Of a DNA stretch of 64,000 bases, positions 1-11,300 are shown piece by piece. A model generated the notes under the pieces. It did not search any database, was not told the DNA's origin, and saw only the letters and a list, made by a program, of their open reading frames with translations. A program made the translations under genes and the position numbers. Source of the stretch: JBGAWK01 sp044227665 (GTDB lineage Bacteria > Bacteroidota > Bacteroidia > Chitinophagales > JADIYW01); contig JBGAWK010000006.1 in NCBI GenBank assembly GCA_044227665.1, positions 1-64,000 on the forward strand. The letters run 5' to 3'. Every line of letters begins with the position of its first letter. The first letter of the stretch is position 1.

Positions 1-1503
1 GAGCCGTTCATCAATAACCCAAAGGTTGTGTTCTTCAAAACCGATGTCGTCTGATAAATTTTGTAATGGGAAAATTAAACGGTGAACTGCATCTTCTTTT
101 TGAAATTTTCCTTCTTCACTTTTCTTGATGTGCTTGTCCAGTAAATCTAAAACAAGTTTTCTGTGAATTATGTATTCAGAAAGTTTGGAGTTCCCAACTT
201 CAATAATTTTGTCGTAAAGCTGATTGAACTTTTCACTGAAAGCATCTTTGTCGTCAATGTTTTCAATGAACTTCAAAATGTCATTGGCTTCTTTCTTTAC
301 TTCTAAATCTAATCCTTGTTGAATTTTGAAAAGTTCAATTTCCATTTTATCGTCAGGCAAATTTGATTGAACTCTTTTCAAATCTGTCATTCTGTATTTG
401 AACAACTGGCGGTATCGTGGATGGTTTTGAACAAAGCGTTTTACTCTCTCAAATCTTTCTTCTGATAACGTATTTAAGTATTGGGAATATTCTTCTCTTA
501 CAAGTTCTGCTGCTGCCTTTATTATTTCCTCTTGCGAAACTTCATTGGGGTATTGAATAATGTCTTCTGAATTTTTTGCAAACTGGATGACTGTTCTTTC
601 TTCATTTACTTTCTCGTCTAAGTAATCTCCCGAAACATATACTGCTACTGAAAATTTCTCTCCCTTTTCATCAACAAGAAAATTGTCAAGTTCAGGAATC
701 TCAATACTCAACTTCTCATTCTGAACTTCCCTTGTATGTGCACAGAAGTGAATCTTGTTGTCAACCCGTGAACTGTAAAGTTTCACGATATTGATTTTAA
801 AATTTTCGCTTCTGATGGGGAATGACTTTGTAATTACTTGCCCTTTGGTGAACACACCAAACAAATCATTCACTACAACTTGCTCGTCTCCATCTTTAAT
901 GATTATTCTTGGGCAATCAGTCCGCAAAAAATATACAAAGCAATGCTCAATAATTTTTAGAGCAATGTCCTCTGAATTTGTATTACACCATTTCTGAAAA
1001 TCCTCTTTCAGGGCTTTGAGATGAACAGTCGTGTAACGACTGTCAGTTCCATTAGCCTGAACGATTTTATGTTGTTCAATTCCATTTTTAGTAAGCTCAA
1101 AATTGAAATTCCGAAAATGCCATTTGTCGTTTTCTTTGAAACGACTTTCTATTTCCACTCTCGAAAAGGCTCTTAACCATAAAAATCTACCAATCCCTTT
1201 TCCTCCTCTTTTCTCTTTATAGGTGCTATGAGCAAAGTTGAATGATTCAAAGTTTTTTTCAGTAAAACCAATGCCATTATCTTTTATGATGAAGTCAATT
1301 ATTGGTGCTGTGTTAGTTTGGTTTGCAAATTTAATTTTGCTTTGCTTGGAACGAATGAGAGTGATTTCAATAATGCCTGTCTTGGTTGCACTATCTTCTT
1401 CAATTGCCTGAATAGAGTTTACTATCGCCTCAAAGAGAGGCAATAAGGTATTCGAGCAGGATAATCTTTTCTCGTTTATTTTACCTCTTATGTCTATTTG
1501 CAT
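1..1503 (-). CDS. GHKL (Hsp90/HisK-like) ATPase, 3' end cut by window
   Basis: The leftward frame is open from an ATG at 1503 to base 1 (501 codons, no stop), so the C-terminus lies outside the window. The N-terminus carries a full Bergerat ATP-binding fold: N-box FEAIVNSIQAIEE (E25, N29), G1 box DNGIGF (D75-F80) and G2 loop GGKGIGR (about 100-106). This is the nucleotide site shared by Hsp90, MutL, MORC and histidine kinases; there is no kinase H-box or DHp helix, so it is not a histidine kinase. The remaining 350 residues are charged and mostly helical, and the visible end reads NLWVIDERL. Isoleucine is mostly ATT, whereas neighbours favour ATA, which suggests horizontal acquisition. Many stand-alone ATPases of this sort are annotated only as ATP-binding protein; a defence role is possible but unproven. 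Confidence 0.85.
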   Translation of the reverse strand, partial: MQIDIRGKINEKRLSCSNTLLPLFEAIVNSIQAIEEDSATKTGIIEITLIRSKQSKIKFANQTNTAPIIDFIIKDNGIGFTEKNFESFNFAHSTYKEKRGGKGIGRFLWLRAFSRVEIESRFKENDKWHFRNFNFELTKNGIEQHKIVQANGTDSRYTTVHLKALKEDFQKWCNTNSEDIALKIIEHCFVYFLRTDCPRIIIKDGDEQVVVNDLFGVFTKGQVITKSFPIRSENFKINIVKLYSSRVDNKIHFCAHTREVQNEKLSIEIPELDNFLVDEKGEKFSVAVYVSGDYLDEKVNEERTVIQFAKNSEDIIQYPNEVSQEEIIKAAAELVREEYSQYLNTLSEERFERVKRFVQNHPRYRQLFKYRMTDLKRVQSNLPDDKMEIELFKIQQGLDLEVKKEANDILKFIENIDDKDAFSEKFNQLYDKIIEVGNSKLSEYIIHRKLVLDLLDKHIKKSEEGKFQKEDAVHRLIFPLQNLSDDIGFEEHNLWVIDERL

Positions 1504-2067
1504 TGCCGTTGATATTCAAAAGATTTTGCTGTCCAAAGATAACATTTGAAACTGGATTTGAGTGCAATGTGGGTTGGTATAGAATTTTTTTTGTATGCGG
1601 TGGAGGTGTTTTAATTTTTTTAGGACGATATATTCTGTTTATGTCGGTCGGTTCGTTTTTAGTCTGTCAGATTGATGTTTGTACTGCCGTCATAGGGTTC
1701 CCTTTAGCCTATGAATATTCGAACAAGCCTACTAATATTATATATTCTGATACCATCGCTAATAGATTGGGTGTGAAGCCTCCCTTTGTAGCGTTTGATT
1801 ATCTAATATTGGAAATGTTGAATTTGAGTTAGGGTACAGAGCCCACTATGATGATGGAATTCAGTAGATATGATGGAGTCTTGCATGGTTTTGAGCTTAC
1901 AATAAACGAAGAAAAACGTATCAAACAAGAGCAAAATCTTATTGCATATTATTAATAAATATCTACCAGCGAAAAATGTATAATAAAAAAATCCCATACT
2001 TCTGCAACTTAGCGTTACATCCGTATAGGAAATCTATTGGGATAGAAAAATTTCTATGCACTATTTA
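1504..2067. other. Gene-poor spacer between foreign-looking ATPase and core genes
   Basis: About 560 bp with no convincing gene. A rightward frame 1503-1832 opens only from a TTG that overlaps the ATPase start, begins with Cys/Phe-rich sequence unlike a protein, and matches no family I recognise. The leftward frame 1803-1997 is equally unconvincing. From about 1720 on, the base composition again resembles the rest of the window, so the boundary of the foreign-looking segment may be near there. I see no tRNA, integrase site or terminal repeat. Confidence 0.5.
1534..1567 (-). promoter_or_regulatory. Candidate promoter of the GHKL ATPase gene
   Basis: Read leftward, TTG (complement of 1565-1567), 23 bp, then TATCTTTG (complement of 1534-1541) matches the Bacteroidota TTG/TAnnTTTG pattern at the long end of the usual spacing. 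It lies about 30 bp upstream of the ATG at 1503. Prediction by eye only. Confidence 0.45.
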
Positions 2068-3483
2068 TTATGGCATAATCGTTATTGTCATTCTAATATC
2101 ATTTACAGGACGGTCTGCATTTCCTTTTTGTACGGCGGCAATTTTGTCAATGACCTCAAATCCTTCCACTACTTCCCCAAATACGGTATATTCCATATCC
2201 AAAAAAGGTGTGCCACCGGATTCTTTATATATTTTCTTTTGCTCTTCAGTATATTTTATGCCTTTGCGTGCTTCCATCATCTGAAGTTCTGCATCCGTAA
2301 GGCCTTTGCCCTGTACGATATAAAACTGAGAGCCTGAGGATGCTTTTTTAGGATTTACGGCATCACCTTGTCTGGCAGCAGCAAGTGCCCCTTTTTTGTG
2401 GATGAAGGTTGGATTGAATTCAGCAGGAATAGTATAACTAGGACCTCCCATACCCAATGGTTGGCCTGGAGTAGCATTTTTGCTGTTAGGATCGCCTCCT
2501 TGAATCATAAAGTCGCTGATTACTCTGTGAAAAAGCGTACCGTCATAGTAAGATTTCTTTACTAAGTCTATAAAATTTTGCTTGTGTAATGGCGTTTCGT
2601 TGTACAATCTAATTTTCATATTACCGTAGTCGGTATGAATCTGTACGTAGGTAGAAGTGTCTGTGTTCATATTTGTATTGTTAGTATTTATTTTAGATAT
2701 ATTAGTAGGTTTTGTAAGCGACTTAGGCTTATATATTACAGATACCGACATTTTGATGTCGGAAACTGGACGATTGTTGCCATCTGTAGCCATAGCTGCA
2801 ATTTTATCTAGTACAGAAAGTCCTTCTGTCACTTTGCCAAATACAGTATAGTTCATGTCTAGGAATGGAGTGCCACCTACCGTTTTATAGGCTGTCTTTT
2901 GGGCTTCGGAAAATTTTCTGCCTGTTTGCTTTTCTAAGGCTAATAGTTCGGCGTCGGAATATTTTTTACCCTGAACGATATAAAATTGAGATCCTGAGGA
3001 AGCCTTCGTAGGATTCACCTGATCCCCTTCTCTTGCTGCTGCCAAAGCCCCTTTTTTATGATAAAACTTAGGATTAAATTCTGCCGGAATTGTGTAGGAC
3101 GGACCACCCATGCCGAGCATCTGGCCTTTTGCAGCATTCTTGCTATCTGGATCGCCACCTTGGATCATAAAGTTTTTGATAACTCTATGAAATAATGTGC
3201 TGTCTAAATAACCTTCTTCTGCCAATTTGATAAAATTATCCCTATGTTTCGGTGTTTCATTGTACAGCATGAGGGTGATATTACCCAATGAAGTTTTAAT
3301 GAGAATATAAGCGTGAGATGTATCTTTCACGGCTGGTGTAACTGTAGTAGGCTTAACGGTAGTACTTATCACAGTGCCGGATTTAATTGTCGTGGGCTTA
3401 TTGCCGTTGGTGATGGTAGCACCTTGACCAAAAGATAGGAAAGGGACGTATAAGCATCCAAGCAGGTATAGCAATCGTTTCAT
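2068..3483 (-). CDS. Exported tandem cyclophilin-type peptidyl-prolyl isomerase
   Basis: A 471-residue protein with an N-terminal signal peptide (cut probably after SFGQ, about residue 20), a short Thr-rich linker and two complete cyclophilin domains (about 53-255 and 278-471). Each has the active-site blocks LFHRVI and FMIQGGDP plus GSQFYIVQG, so both should catalyse cis-trans isomerisation of Xaa-Pro bonds, probably as periplasmic folding helpers. The two domains are close to each other in sequence, showing internal duplication; most bacterial cyclophilins have one domain. Its ATG overlaps the stop of the upstream gene (ATGA at 3480-3483), so it is the last gene of a leftward operon with the 3480-3836 gene and the amidase. 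Confidence 0.93.
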   Translation of the reverse strand: MKRLLYLLGCLYVPFLSFGQGATITNGNKPTTIKSGTVISTTVKPTTVTPAVKDTSHAYILIKTSLGNITLMLYNETPKHRDNFIKLAEEGYLDSTLFHRVIKNFMIQGGDPDSKNAAKGQMLGMGGPSYTIPAEFNPKFYHKKGALAAAREGDQVNPTKASSGSQFYIVQGKKYSDAELLALEKQTGRKFSEAQKTAYKTVGGTPFLDMNYTVFGKVTEGLSVLDKIAAMATDGNNRPVSDIKMSVSVIYKPKSLTKPTNISKINTNNTNMNTDTSTYVQIHTDYGNMKIRLYNETPLHKQNFIDLVKKSYYDGTLFHRVISDFMIQGGDPNSKNATPGQPLGMGGPSYTIPAEFNPTFIHKKGALAAARQGDAVNPKKASSGSQFYIVQGKGLTDAELQMMEARKGIKYTEEQKKIYKESGGTPFLDMEYTVFGEVVEGFEVIDKIAAVQKGNADRPVNDIRMTITIMP

Positions 3484-3836
3484 ATATTATGAATTTTAAA
3501 ATAATTGATAATCTCTTTTTTCAATAAAAGTTCTTGCTGGTCAGGAAGTAGAGGTGGCAATCCACTTATAGGCTGAAAATGGGGCCATCCCTCAGCATCT
3601 CTATCTATAAGAGCGAAATATCCAGCTTGTGTGAGCAAGGTACAGGTGGCAACATGTATTAAGTCTAGTTTCTGTTCTTTGGTAAATCGCGTTCTGAAAG
3701 CACCCAATTCTCTGTGTCCTATGAGAAACAGCAATGCCTGCAAGTCAGGGGTCTTGCCAAAATTTTTGGCCGTTTTTTCTACTATAACCGACCAAGCACT
3801 AAGGTCAAAGTCAGTATGAGGATGTGTATCAGTCAT
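3480..3836 (-). CDS. Small conserved-looking protein of unknown function
   Basis: I take the start at 3836 (MTDTHPHTDFD, 118 residues): this ATG overlaps the end of the amidase gene by 8 bp, while the longer frame to 3893 would run deep into it. The product is soluble, with no signal peptide or membrane segment, and has an alpha-helical middle containing ALLFLIGHRELG and LDLIHVATCTLL, then a Pro-rich tail (GLPPLLPDQQ). I do not recognise a named family. It is translationally coupled to both neighbours (4-bp overlap with the cyclophilin start), so it is expressed with them; a functional link is not established. Confidence 0.8.
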   Translation of the reverse strand: MTDTHPHTDFDLSAWSVIVEKTAKNFGKTPDLQALLFLIGHRELGAFRTRFTKEQKLDLIHVATCTLLTQAGYFALIDRDAEGWPHFQPISGLPPLLPDQQELLLKKEIINYFKIHNI

Positions 3837-4602
3837 GTAATGTATATTTGTCGGCATCCTTCCAAAAAGGAAAATCAGCTCTGTGGCTTTCAAGTTTATC
3901 TTTGGACAAGGACACTGTCAGTATTGTTTGCAAATTTTCTGCCAAAATTAAAGAATTACCCCAAAAGTCATATACAGCACTCTGTCCATTGTAGGCATTG
4001 CCGAGGTTGTCCATGCCTATTCGGTTTGCGCCAGCGACATAACACTGGTTTTCTATGGAGCGAGCCTGTAGGAGCGTAGTCCAATGGTAGTGACGTTTTT
4101 GTGGCCAATTGGCCACAAAAACCATCAAATCCGCCGTGGAAGCGTGATAGCACCATGCAGGAAATCGCAGGTCATAACATATAAAGGGTAGTATATTCCA
4201 CCCTTTGTAAATAAACGGTTTGTGAGTCTTGCCGGGACTAAAGTCTTTGTCTTCGTCCATTAGGCTAAAGAGATGCCTCTTGTCGTAGCTGTGCAGATGA
4301 CCGTCAGGAAATACGGCAAGCATCCTGTTGTAATATTTGCCCTCTTCCTGTATGATGAGGCTGCCCATGATGAGTGCATTGTACTGTCGGGCTTTGTCTT
4401 TCATCCACTGTACTTCAGCGCCATCTATAGTGGTGGACATAGCTAGATTCTGGGTAAAACCCGTATCATACATTTCCGGTAGTATAATCATATCCGTAGG
4501 CATAGTCATATTACGCAGTAGTCCTTCTAATATATTTCTATTAGCAGGCTTATCCTCCCATTGTTGATCGTACTGGACTATACTTACTATTAACTCATTC
4601 AT
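3829..4602 (-). CDS. Nitrilase-superfamily omega-amidase (YafV/NIT2-like)
   Basis: A 257-residue cytosolic C-N hydrolase. The Glu-Lys-Cys catalytic triad is visible: E43 in LPEMYDTGF, K108 in YDKRHLF and C142 in ICYDLRFPAW. The EMYDTGF and CYDLRFP signatures and the length fit the omega-amidase branch, which hydrolyses alpha-ketoglutaramate and alpha-ketosuccinamate to the keto acid and ammonia and so repairs side products of glutamine transamination. It is the first gene of the leftward operon 4602-2068. The assignment to omega-amidase rather than another nitrilase branch rests on motif resemblance. Confidence 0.9.
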   Translation of the reverse strand: MNELIVSIVQYDQQWEDKPANRNILEGLLRNMTMPTDMIILPEMYDTGFTQNLAMSTTIDGAEVQWMKDKARQYNALIMGSLIIQEEGKYYNRMLAVFPDGHLHSYDKRHLFSLMDEDKDFSPGKTHKPFIYKGWNILPFICYDLRFPAWCYHASTADLMVFVANWPQKRHYHWTTLLQARSIENQCYVAGANRIGMDNLGNAYNGQSAVYDFWGNSLILAENLQTILTVSLSKDKLESHRADFPFWKDADKYTLHD

Positions 4603-4626
4603 TAATTTATCTATATTTGTTTATAG

Positions 4627-5106
4627 ATGATACAGGAATTGCGTTTCTCATATACTCTTGCTGTTCTCACTAAGTCGGACAAAGATAAAGTGTTTTGGGC
4701 ATTATGGGAAAATTCAAAAATCTATGGAGCCTGTATAAGTGGATTTTTATTGGCTCTGGGTATCAAATTAATAGTAGATACTCATTCTTATTCTGATAAA
4801 ACCAACATTATCCTATTTTTTTTCTTTCTATTTTTAATATTTTATTTAATGCTCAATGGTAAATATCTTTTGGATATAGTTTATGGAAAAAAGATTGTTG
4901 CCAATACCTATATCTTGAACATTGGAGCGAGTAAGCAAAAGAAGAGCAAATCTGTATTATATATCAATACGGAAGTAAAAGTGGACAAAATTTTAACCAT
5001 ACCTATACCCTATGAATATATTCTTCATCCTATAGATGCAGGGAGTAAGATTGAAATTTCGGTAAGCAGATACGCCGAAATTCTTTTAGATTTTAAGGTT
5101 TTGTGA
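4627..5106 (+). CDS. Small two-helix membrane protein of unknown function
   Basis: A 159-residue protein, single gene transcribed away from the amidase operon. Two hydrophobic segments follow a 30-residue soluble start: about 34-51 (YGACISGFLLALGIKLIV) and about 60-80, the latter Phe-rich and very hydrophobic. The remaining 80 residues look like a cytosolic beta-rich domain without recognisable motifs. I do not recognise a family. A TATATTTG box (4612-4619) lies only 7 bp before the ATG, which would give an almost leaderless mRNA. About 210 bp of non-coding DNA follow the gene, with no clear terminator. Confidence 0.65.
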   Translation: MIQELRFSYTLAVLTKSDKDKVFWALWENSKIYGACISGFLLALGIKLIVDTHSYSDKTNIILFFFFLFLIFYLMLNGKYLLDIVYGKKIVANTYILNIGASKQKKSKSVLYINTEVKVDKILTIPIPYEYILHPIDAGSKIEISVSRYAEILLDFKVL

Positions 5107-5319
5107 GGATTCTGATTCTTGTTGTTAGGAATACTTGGATAAGGCTTTATGAATATAGAAAATAGGGAATTATTAGTTAGTGATTGATTGCTTGGAAAAA
5201 ATTCCACAGACCTCTAAATAAGTCATTAGCTTATACGTATTAGTACATTATAACTGTATTTCAATAGAACCAATTCTTACAAAATCACGTAGGATATAGG
5301 TGAACTATTTTAATAAAAA

Positions 5320-8300
5320 TCATTTCCCTATGCGCACTTTGAAACCTGTGGAGTGGGCTTTGAATTCGGGGGCATACATACATTCTATTTGGGTGATGCC
5401 TCCAGTGAAGTTGCCTTCTAAAGATGCCCTCAAAGGATATTCAAATACATATACTCCTTTAGGCAGGTAGTCTATAAAAAAATGTGTTGCTACGTCTTTA
5501 GTACTTTCATAGTAACCTATGCCGTGATCATACTTATACTGTGAAAGCACATTCTCAGGTTCAAATCCTGCTGCACGTAAATCTTTGAGATGAACATATT
5601 CTAAATTTCTGTCAGTACTTATTTCCATGCGCACATATACTTTGTCACCCGGCAAAAGAATAGATTTGTCATTGATAGGTATTAACTCCTCACCTCTTGT
5701 GCCATTTATGGCCTTAAAAAGCTGTTTATTGATTTTTATGCCACTCTGCTGACTGCTAATTTTGTCTATATCTTCAAAATACTGCCAATAGAGTGCTCCC
5801 CAGGAAGGAATATCAGATTTCTGATCCAGTGTTACAGTTGCCATTTCAGGTTTTATATCGGCACCATGGATGACAAGTTTTGTATATCCTGTACCCACTT
5901 CACTATTGCTGCTCATGTCTATTTTATTTTTTCCCAAACTCACTTTTATATTGGAAGGAGTATTGATCCAATTTTCTCCTTGAAGCAAAAGTGCATAGAT
6001 GGCTTCGGTGGTGGACTTGGTCGTAGGCCAGTGTGTAGTTTGCTTTTGTTTCAATAGCCAAATTTTCATTTTTTGGATGCTTTCCACATCAGAAGGTGTA
6101 ATGTCGCTGAAGGCTTCGATAATCATAGCTTGTGTCTCTATAGGTGCCTGATACCAATACCAGCCCCCTTTTTCGTTTTCTTTCCAGTACATTCCCATTT
6201 CTTCTTTAAATACTGCGGTTTGTCTTATGCCTTCTAAAATTTTCTTTGCTGTGGTGGTGTTGCCATTGCGATGTAGTGCCAGTGCCAGCATAGCTTTCAT
6301 ATACAAACTTTGGGGGTTCCAATATTTCTCTGCCTGCGCCATATAGTAGTTATAAGCTTCGAGCGTATTATTGCCCATCTTTTGACTGTAAAAACTGCGC
6401 ATATATAAGAATAGTATAGCGTCATTATCTAGATGGTTGGTCGTTTCATATTTAGGAGACTTCTTTATAAAAAGATACTGTTCGTAGAAAATTTTGTCTG
6501 CATAGTTGATGGCATTGTCTATAGCTTTATCCAATTTTTTCTTTTCATCTATATCTATGACTTTTAGTTTTTGGAGATGTCCCATGCCATTAAGGATGTG
6601 TAGTGTAATATAGTAGCTGTCGGGCATTCCCGGAAACCAAGTGAATCCGCCGTTAGGCGTCTGCATGTTCAAGAGTTTTTTCAAGGCATTCTGTTGCTCT
6701 GTAGCCATGTTGTTGAAGTCGAAAAGTAGTGCTATGCGCTTTTTCTGCTCGTCTTCATTCTGTGCCTGACGTACCCAGGGCGTTTCTTCCAATAGGATGT
6801 TTTTAAGTTCCGGATTTTTTTCTAAATTAGAGATGAGGGCATCTGAAGACTGCCATTTCTCAAAAACTGTGCGGATCTTAGGGTTGCTCTTTACGATGTA
6901 TGTTGCCAAGGTGTTGGCATAATACCTAGAAAATAGCTGTTCAGCACATTCGTGAGGGAACTCCATGATATATGGCAGTGCCTGTACGGCATACCATACC
7001 GGATTGGGAGTATATTCGAGTGTGAGGCTATGATTTTTGAGCGTAGCGGAAGAATTGTTTTTCAATTTATCTAAGGTAAATGTCTTCTTACCCTTGCCAC
7101 TCATCCATAGCGGCAAAGTCTCTGTGACCATCATTTTGTTGCTGAGTACGGGTAATACACCCCGCTCGCCGTCGCTATATCCGTCGGCCACAGCTTCCAC
7201 CTCATAGACGATAGCCTCATACGTGTCGGGTATGACAAGAGTCCACTTCGCTTTATCGCTTTTTCCTCTGTCGGCAGAAAAATTATGGTCTGTATTCCCT
7301 TGTATAAGCTGACTGCTAATTTCCTGATTATTGATAGCGTTGTACAGCCTTAATCTAGCTACGCCTTTCATATTGTTTTCACTCATGTTTTGTATAGCTA
7401 CTGCTATGACTACGGTATCTCCATGGCGTACAAACCTTGGGACATTAGGCGTTACCATCAAGTCTTTTTGTGTAAGTGTATAGTCCACTAATGTAGCCGT
7501 TTGCATAGATGGGGTATGTGCAAAGCCCATAAACTTCCATTTGGTGAGTGCTTCGGGTATGGTGAATTCCAATTGTACAGAGCCATCTTGCTGGGGATGT
7601 ACTTGTGGGTAGAAGAAGGCGAGTTCTTGTAGATTGGTGCGCATATTAGGTGAAGTGCTGAGGGATTGTAGTGACATCGGTGCAGGGGGAACTTCAATAG
7701 CTATATTTGCTGCATCTGAAATCATTGCTGCACCTTCTGTTAAGGCACTGTCTGCCATGGCATCACCGCCGCCTAGACCTTCTCCGTGACGAGAAAGTTT
7801 TTTACTTTTAGATGAGGATGAGACGACAACCTCTTCTAAGGCATTAGTTGCAAAACCATATAATCCATAATATCTATAACCACCAATATTTAAGTCTGTG
7901 AGATAGGGATATTCATAGGACACACCATCATGATAGGTGTTGAAATTTTTGCCTTCATAATAGTCGCTATTTTTGGCAAAGATATAGTAGCTGTTATTAC
8001 CTATAGATACAGAATATTCTGGGAAATATTTGTAAAAAGAGAAATCATGGGCTACGAATGCATCGAGGGAGGCATCGTAGAGCGTGCTTAGTAATTCCAA
8101 GGAATCACTAGCTGCGCCTTTTATTTTGAGTATCCATTTTTCTTTCTGCCCTGGTATCAGCTTATCTCGGAATGTACCCCACTGCATTGAAATATCTTTC
8201 ATGTCATTGAAGGGGACATAGATATGAGATTGTTTTTCATAAAGTCTGTTGTCGTATGCCAAAGCGGCATATACATCTACACCACCCCTGAGATTATTTG

Positions 8301-11300
8301 ATATCGGTAAATCTATACTAAGGATGGCATCACTGACTTTGTGTAATTGCTTGTATATAGACTGACCTTTGTAGGTGGCCTCCACGAATATATAAGCATC
8401 TCGAACAGAGGTGCCAATTTTTATTGTAGTTTTTCCTTTGCTACTGTAGGAAAGTGGAGCATCCAAATCCAAAAATGCTTTCGGTGTAAGTTGTATAGCA
8501 TTGGGGTTGCTCATTCGGATAGCTTTACGAATGTGTATGGGGTTGCCATTATCGTCTTTAGTGTCCAATTCTACTAAGTAGAAGCCTTCTTTAAGCACAT
8601 TTGAGGATAGTGCAAGTATAGTATCGCCATGGATAGAGGTATTCCATTGCTGAACCAAGACTCCTTTCTCCCAATTTAGAGGATTTTCCTTATCTTCATT
8701 TGGCAGCTGCTGAGGGAATATTTTTTTGTATTCATCTGAAGATAAAATTTTTGCCGAAGGCATAGACCACAGTCTTTTCTTTTGCAGAGCAGGTTCTTTA
8801 AGGCTATATATCTTAATATCGGCAGTAGCAGATGCGGGATTTCCATTGAGGTTGCTGACCGTGACTTCCAATTTATTTTGGCTGTTGGTTTGCCAATTTT
8901 CTTCTTCTTCTACAGTTACGTCTATACCCAAATATCCTACTCTCACCGTAGTGGAGGTGCTGTGTGTCTCACCATTGATATTGGTGACATCAGCAGTGAT
9001 GATATAAGTGAAAGAAGCCTGAGAAGCTTTATCTACGCTCAAATCTGGGATGGCAGTAAAGTCTATGTTGTAGCGACCATCATTATCGGTAACGGTTGTA
9101 CCGTTGCCTATGATTTGCGACTGTGACATGGGACTGTATCTGTATCCGTAGCACCACCAAGGTATCTGAGTCTCTCTTTTGATAGTATAGGTAACGGTAG
9201 CACCATCGAGTGGTGCGCCGGAGTAGGCTATAGCTTTGCCCTGTACGCTGATTTTATCGTTGATGGTATAGGCTTTGTCCACTTTTTCAAAAGATACTTC
9301 AAATTTTGGTCTCTTATATTCTTCTACCTGAACGGTAGTGCTGCCAAATTCAGAGTTTAGTGTATAAGTGCCTGTAAGTCCTGTCTCTGGTGCTACAAAG
9401 CTGCCAGAAACAGAGCCAAACTTATTGGTAACAAGGGACTGCTTGGCCACTTCTTGACCATTTACGTCATAAAGTTTTATGGTGACAGATTTGTCGGCGA
9501 CAGTACTATAATCGTAATCTATATTGTTGTAGGCTATAGCTTTATAAAATATAGTCTGTCCTGGGCGAAAGATGGCTCTATCTGTGAAAATAGCTACGGC
9601 AAATTCATTGGGAGATGTAAAATTGGGATTATAACCTGAGTAGAAACTTCTGTTTTCGATAGATTCACCTCCGTAATAGATATTGAGGGTATAATTATAA
9701 TAGGATTGTGCATTATTGTTGAAATTTGCCATGCCATTGATATCGGTAGTCAATGAGGCTACTTTTACTTTGTCATAGCTACTTTTCTTATAATTATATT
9801 CTTGTTTAAAAATCTCTATTCTAGCCTTCTCCATAGGTCTGCCACTATTTCTGTCCACTACATGTATGTCTATACTGCTACCATCTTTGGAAGTAAAATA
9901 GCTGATATTCGAAGATTCAAAAAAATATTCTCCAAAAGCTTGAGCAGAATTTACATTCCACTTACTGTCGGTACATGCTGCTAGTACATATTTTCCAACG
10001 GGAATACCTTCCATTTTGAATTCTGTTGTCTGCTGCTGGTAGTCTTCATTTTGGGGCAGAGTCAGAGGGAATATTTTCACAGCTTTTTTGGTGGAAAGAT
10101 ATTTGTAAAGGTCTTTTTGTCCTTTGTCTCTATGTTTATTGTACTCATCTACAGATTCTACTTTTATCAATTTCAAGTAGAGTTTGTCCATATTTTTATA
10201 TTGAAGATAAATCAAAAAAGGACGCTGGGCGGAAACGACATTCTCACCACTCAAGCTAAAATTTTTATGCACGATTTCCTGTACTAAAAGCTTGGCGTTT
10301 GCAGCACCATTAGAATTAGGAAAATCTTTGATAATGGCATTACAATAATCTAGTATGCGTTGTTGGGTTATATCTTTTTGCAGAGTTCTGTTTTCACTCA
10401 TCCATACGGCGATGGCAAAGCGTATATCTGCATGTTTATACTGCTGGTCTAAGGCTATCAATGCCTTGTGATATGCCTCATTTTTATTGCTGATATGTAA
10501 ATGATTTTTGCCATATTCATAACGTTGTAATTCTAAATTTACAAGGGCATCTATATTGTTCTGTGATATTCTAAATCTCGTAAGTTGCTGCAAAGATTGG
10601 ATATATCTGTAGGGATAGGAAAGTGTGTCGCTCGTCTTGAAACCTGTAGCAATAAAGTCTGTGGCAGGAAGAAATATTTTTTCATCCAAAATAAATTTAT
10701 CAGCTATATCCGCCAATCCTGCATCCTCATTGTTAAAGAAATCCAAAGTCTTCTGAGCCATCACATCATAGAGGGTGGGGCGTAGTTGAACATTAGCAGT
10801 TTTTACATTTGGCACCAAGATGGGCAAGTCTTTTACGGCTATTTGCTGCAAGGTAGCTGCATCTTCATTCAATGCAGCTAAATAGAGTTGTATAATCTTA
10901 TGTATATAAGTGGGTGCATCCCAAGTTCTAAAATCGTCACTTATATTTTCCGTCATCTGTTTTCTATCTATGATTTCATATCTATAGTTTTGATAAAAAC
11001 TATTATAATAGTCGGCGAGCATCATCTGTAAGAGTGCCTTTGCGGCACCCGAAGTGCCTAGAATCTGGGCAGCAAGTGAGTCCCGAATCAGAAGGAAACT
11101 TTCTTCTTCTATAATATTTAGGGCATTATACTTATATAAGGTGGCTTTGACGTAGGCTTCCACATCTCTATTAGGGTGTGCTGTAGAAAGAATGGCATTG
11201 CTGAGTTGTAAGACGTCGCGCTGGCGGGACTCGGCTATAGCCTTGTCAATAGCCTCCCACTGTAACTTGTATTTATCCTGCCCCATAGTAGAAGATATGT

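Noticed and set aside
1503..1832. Rightward 109-codon frame next to the ATPase
   Set aside because: Opens only at TTG, overlaps the ATPase start, odd Cys/Phe-rich composition and no recognised family; its last 40 codons might be a gene remnant but cannot be supported.
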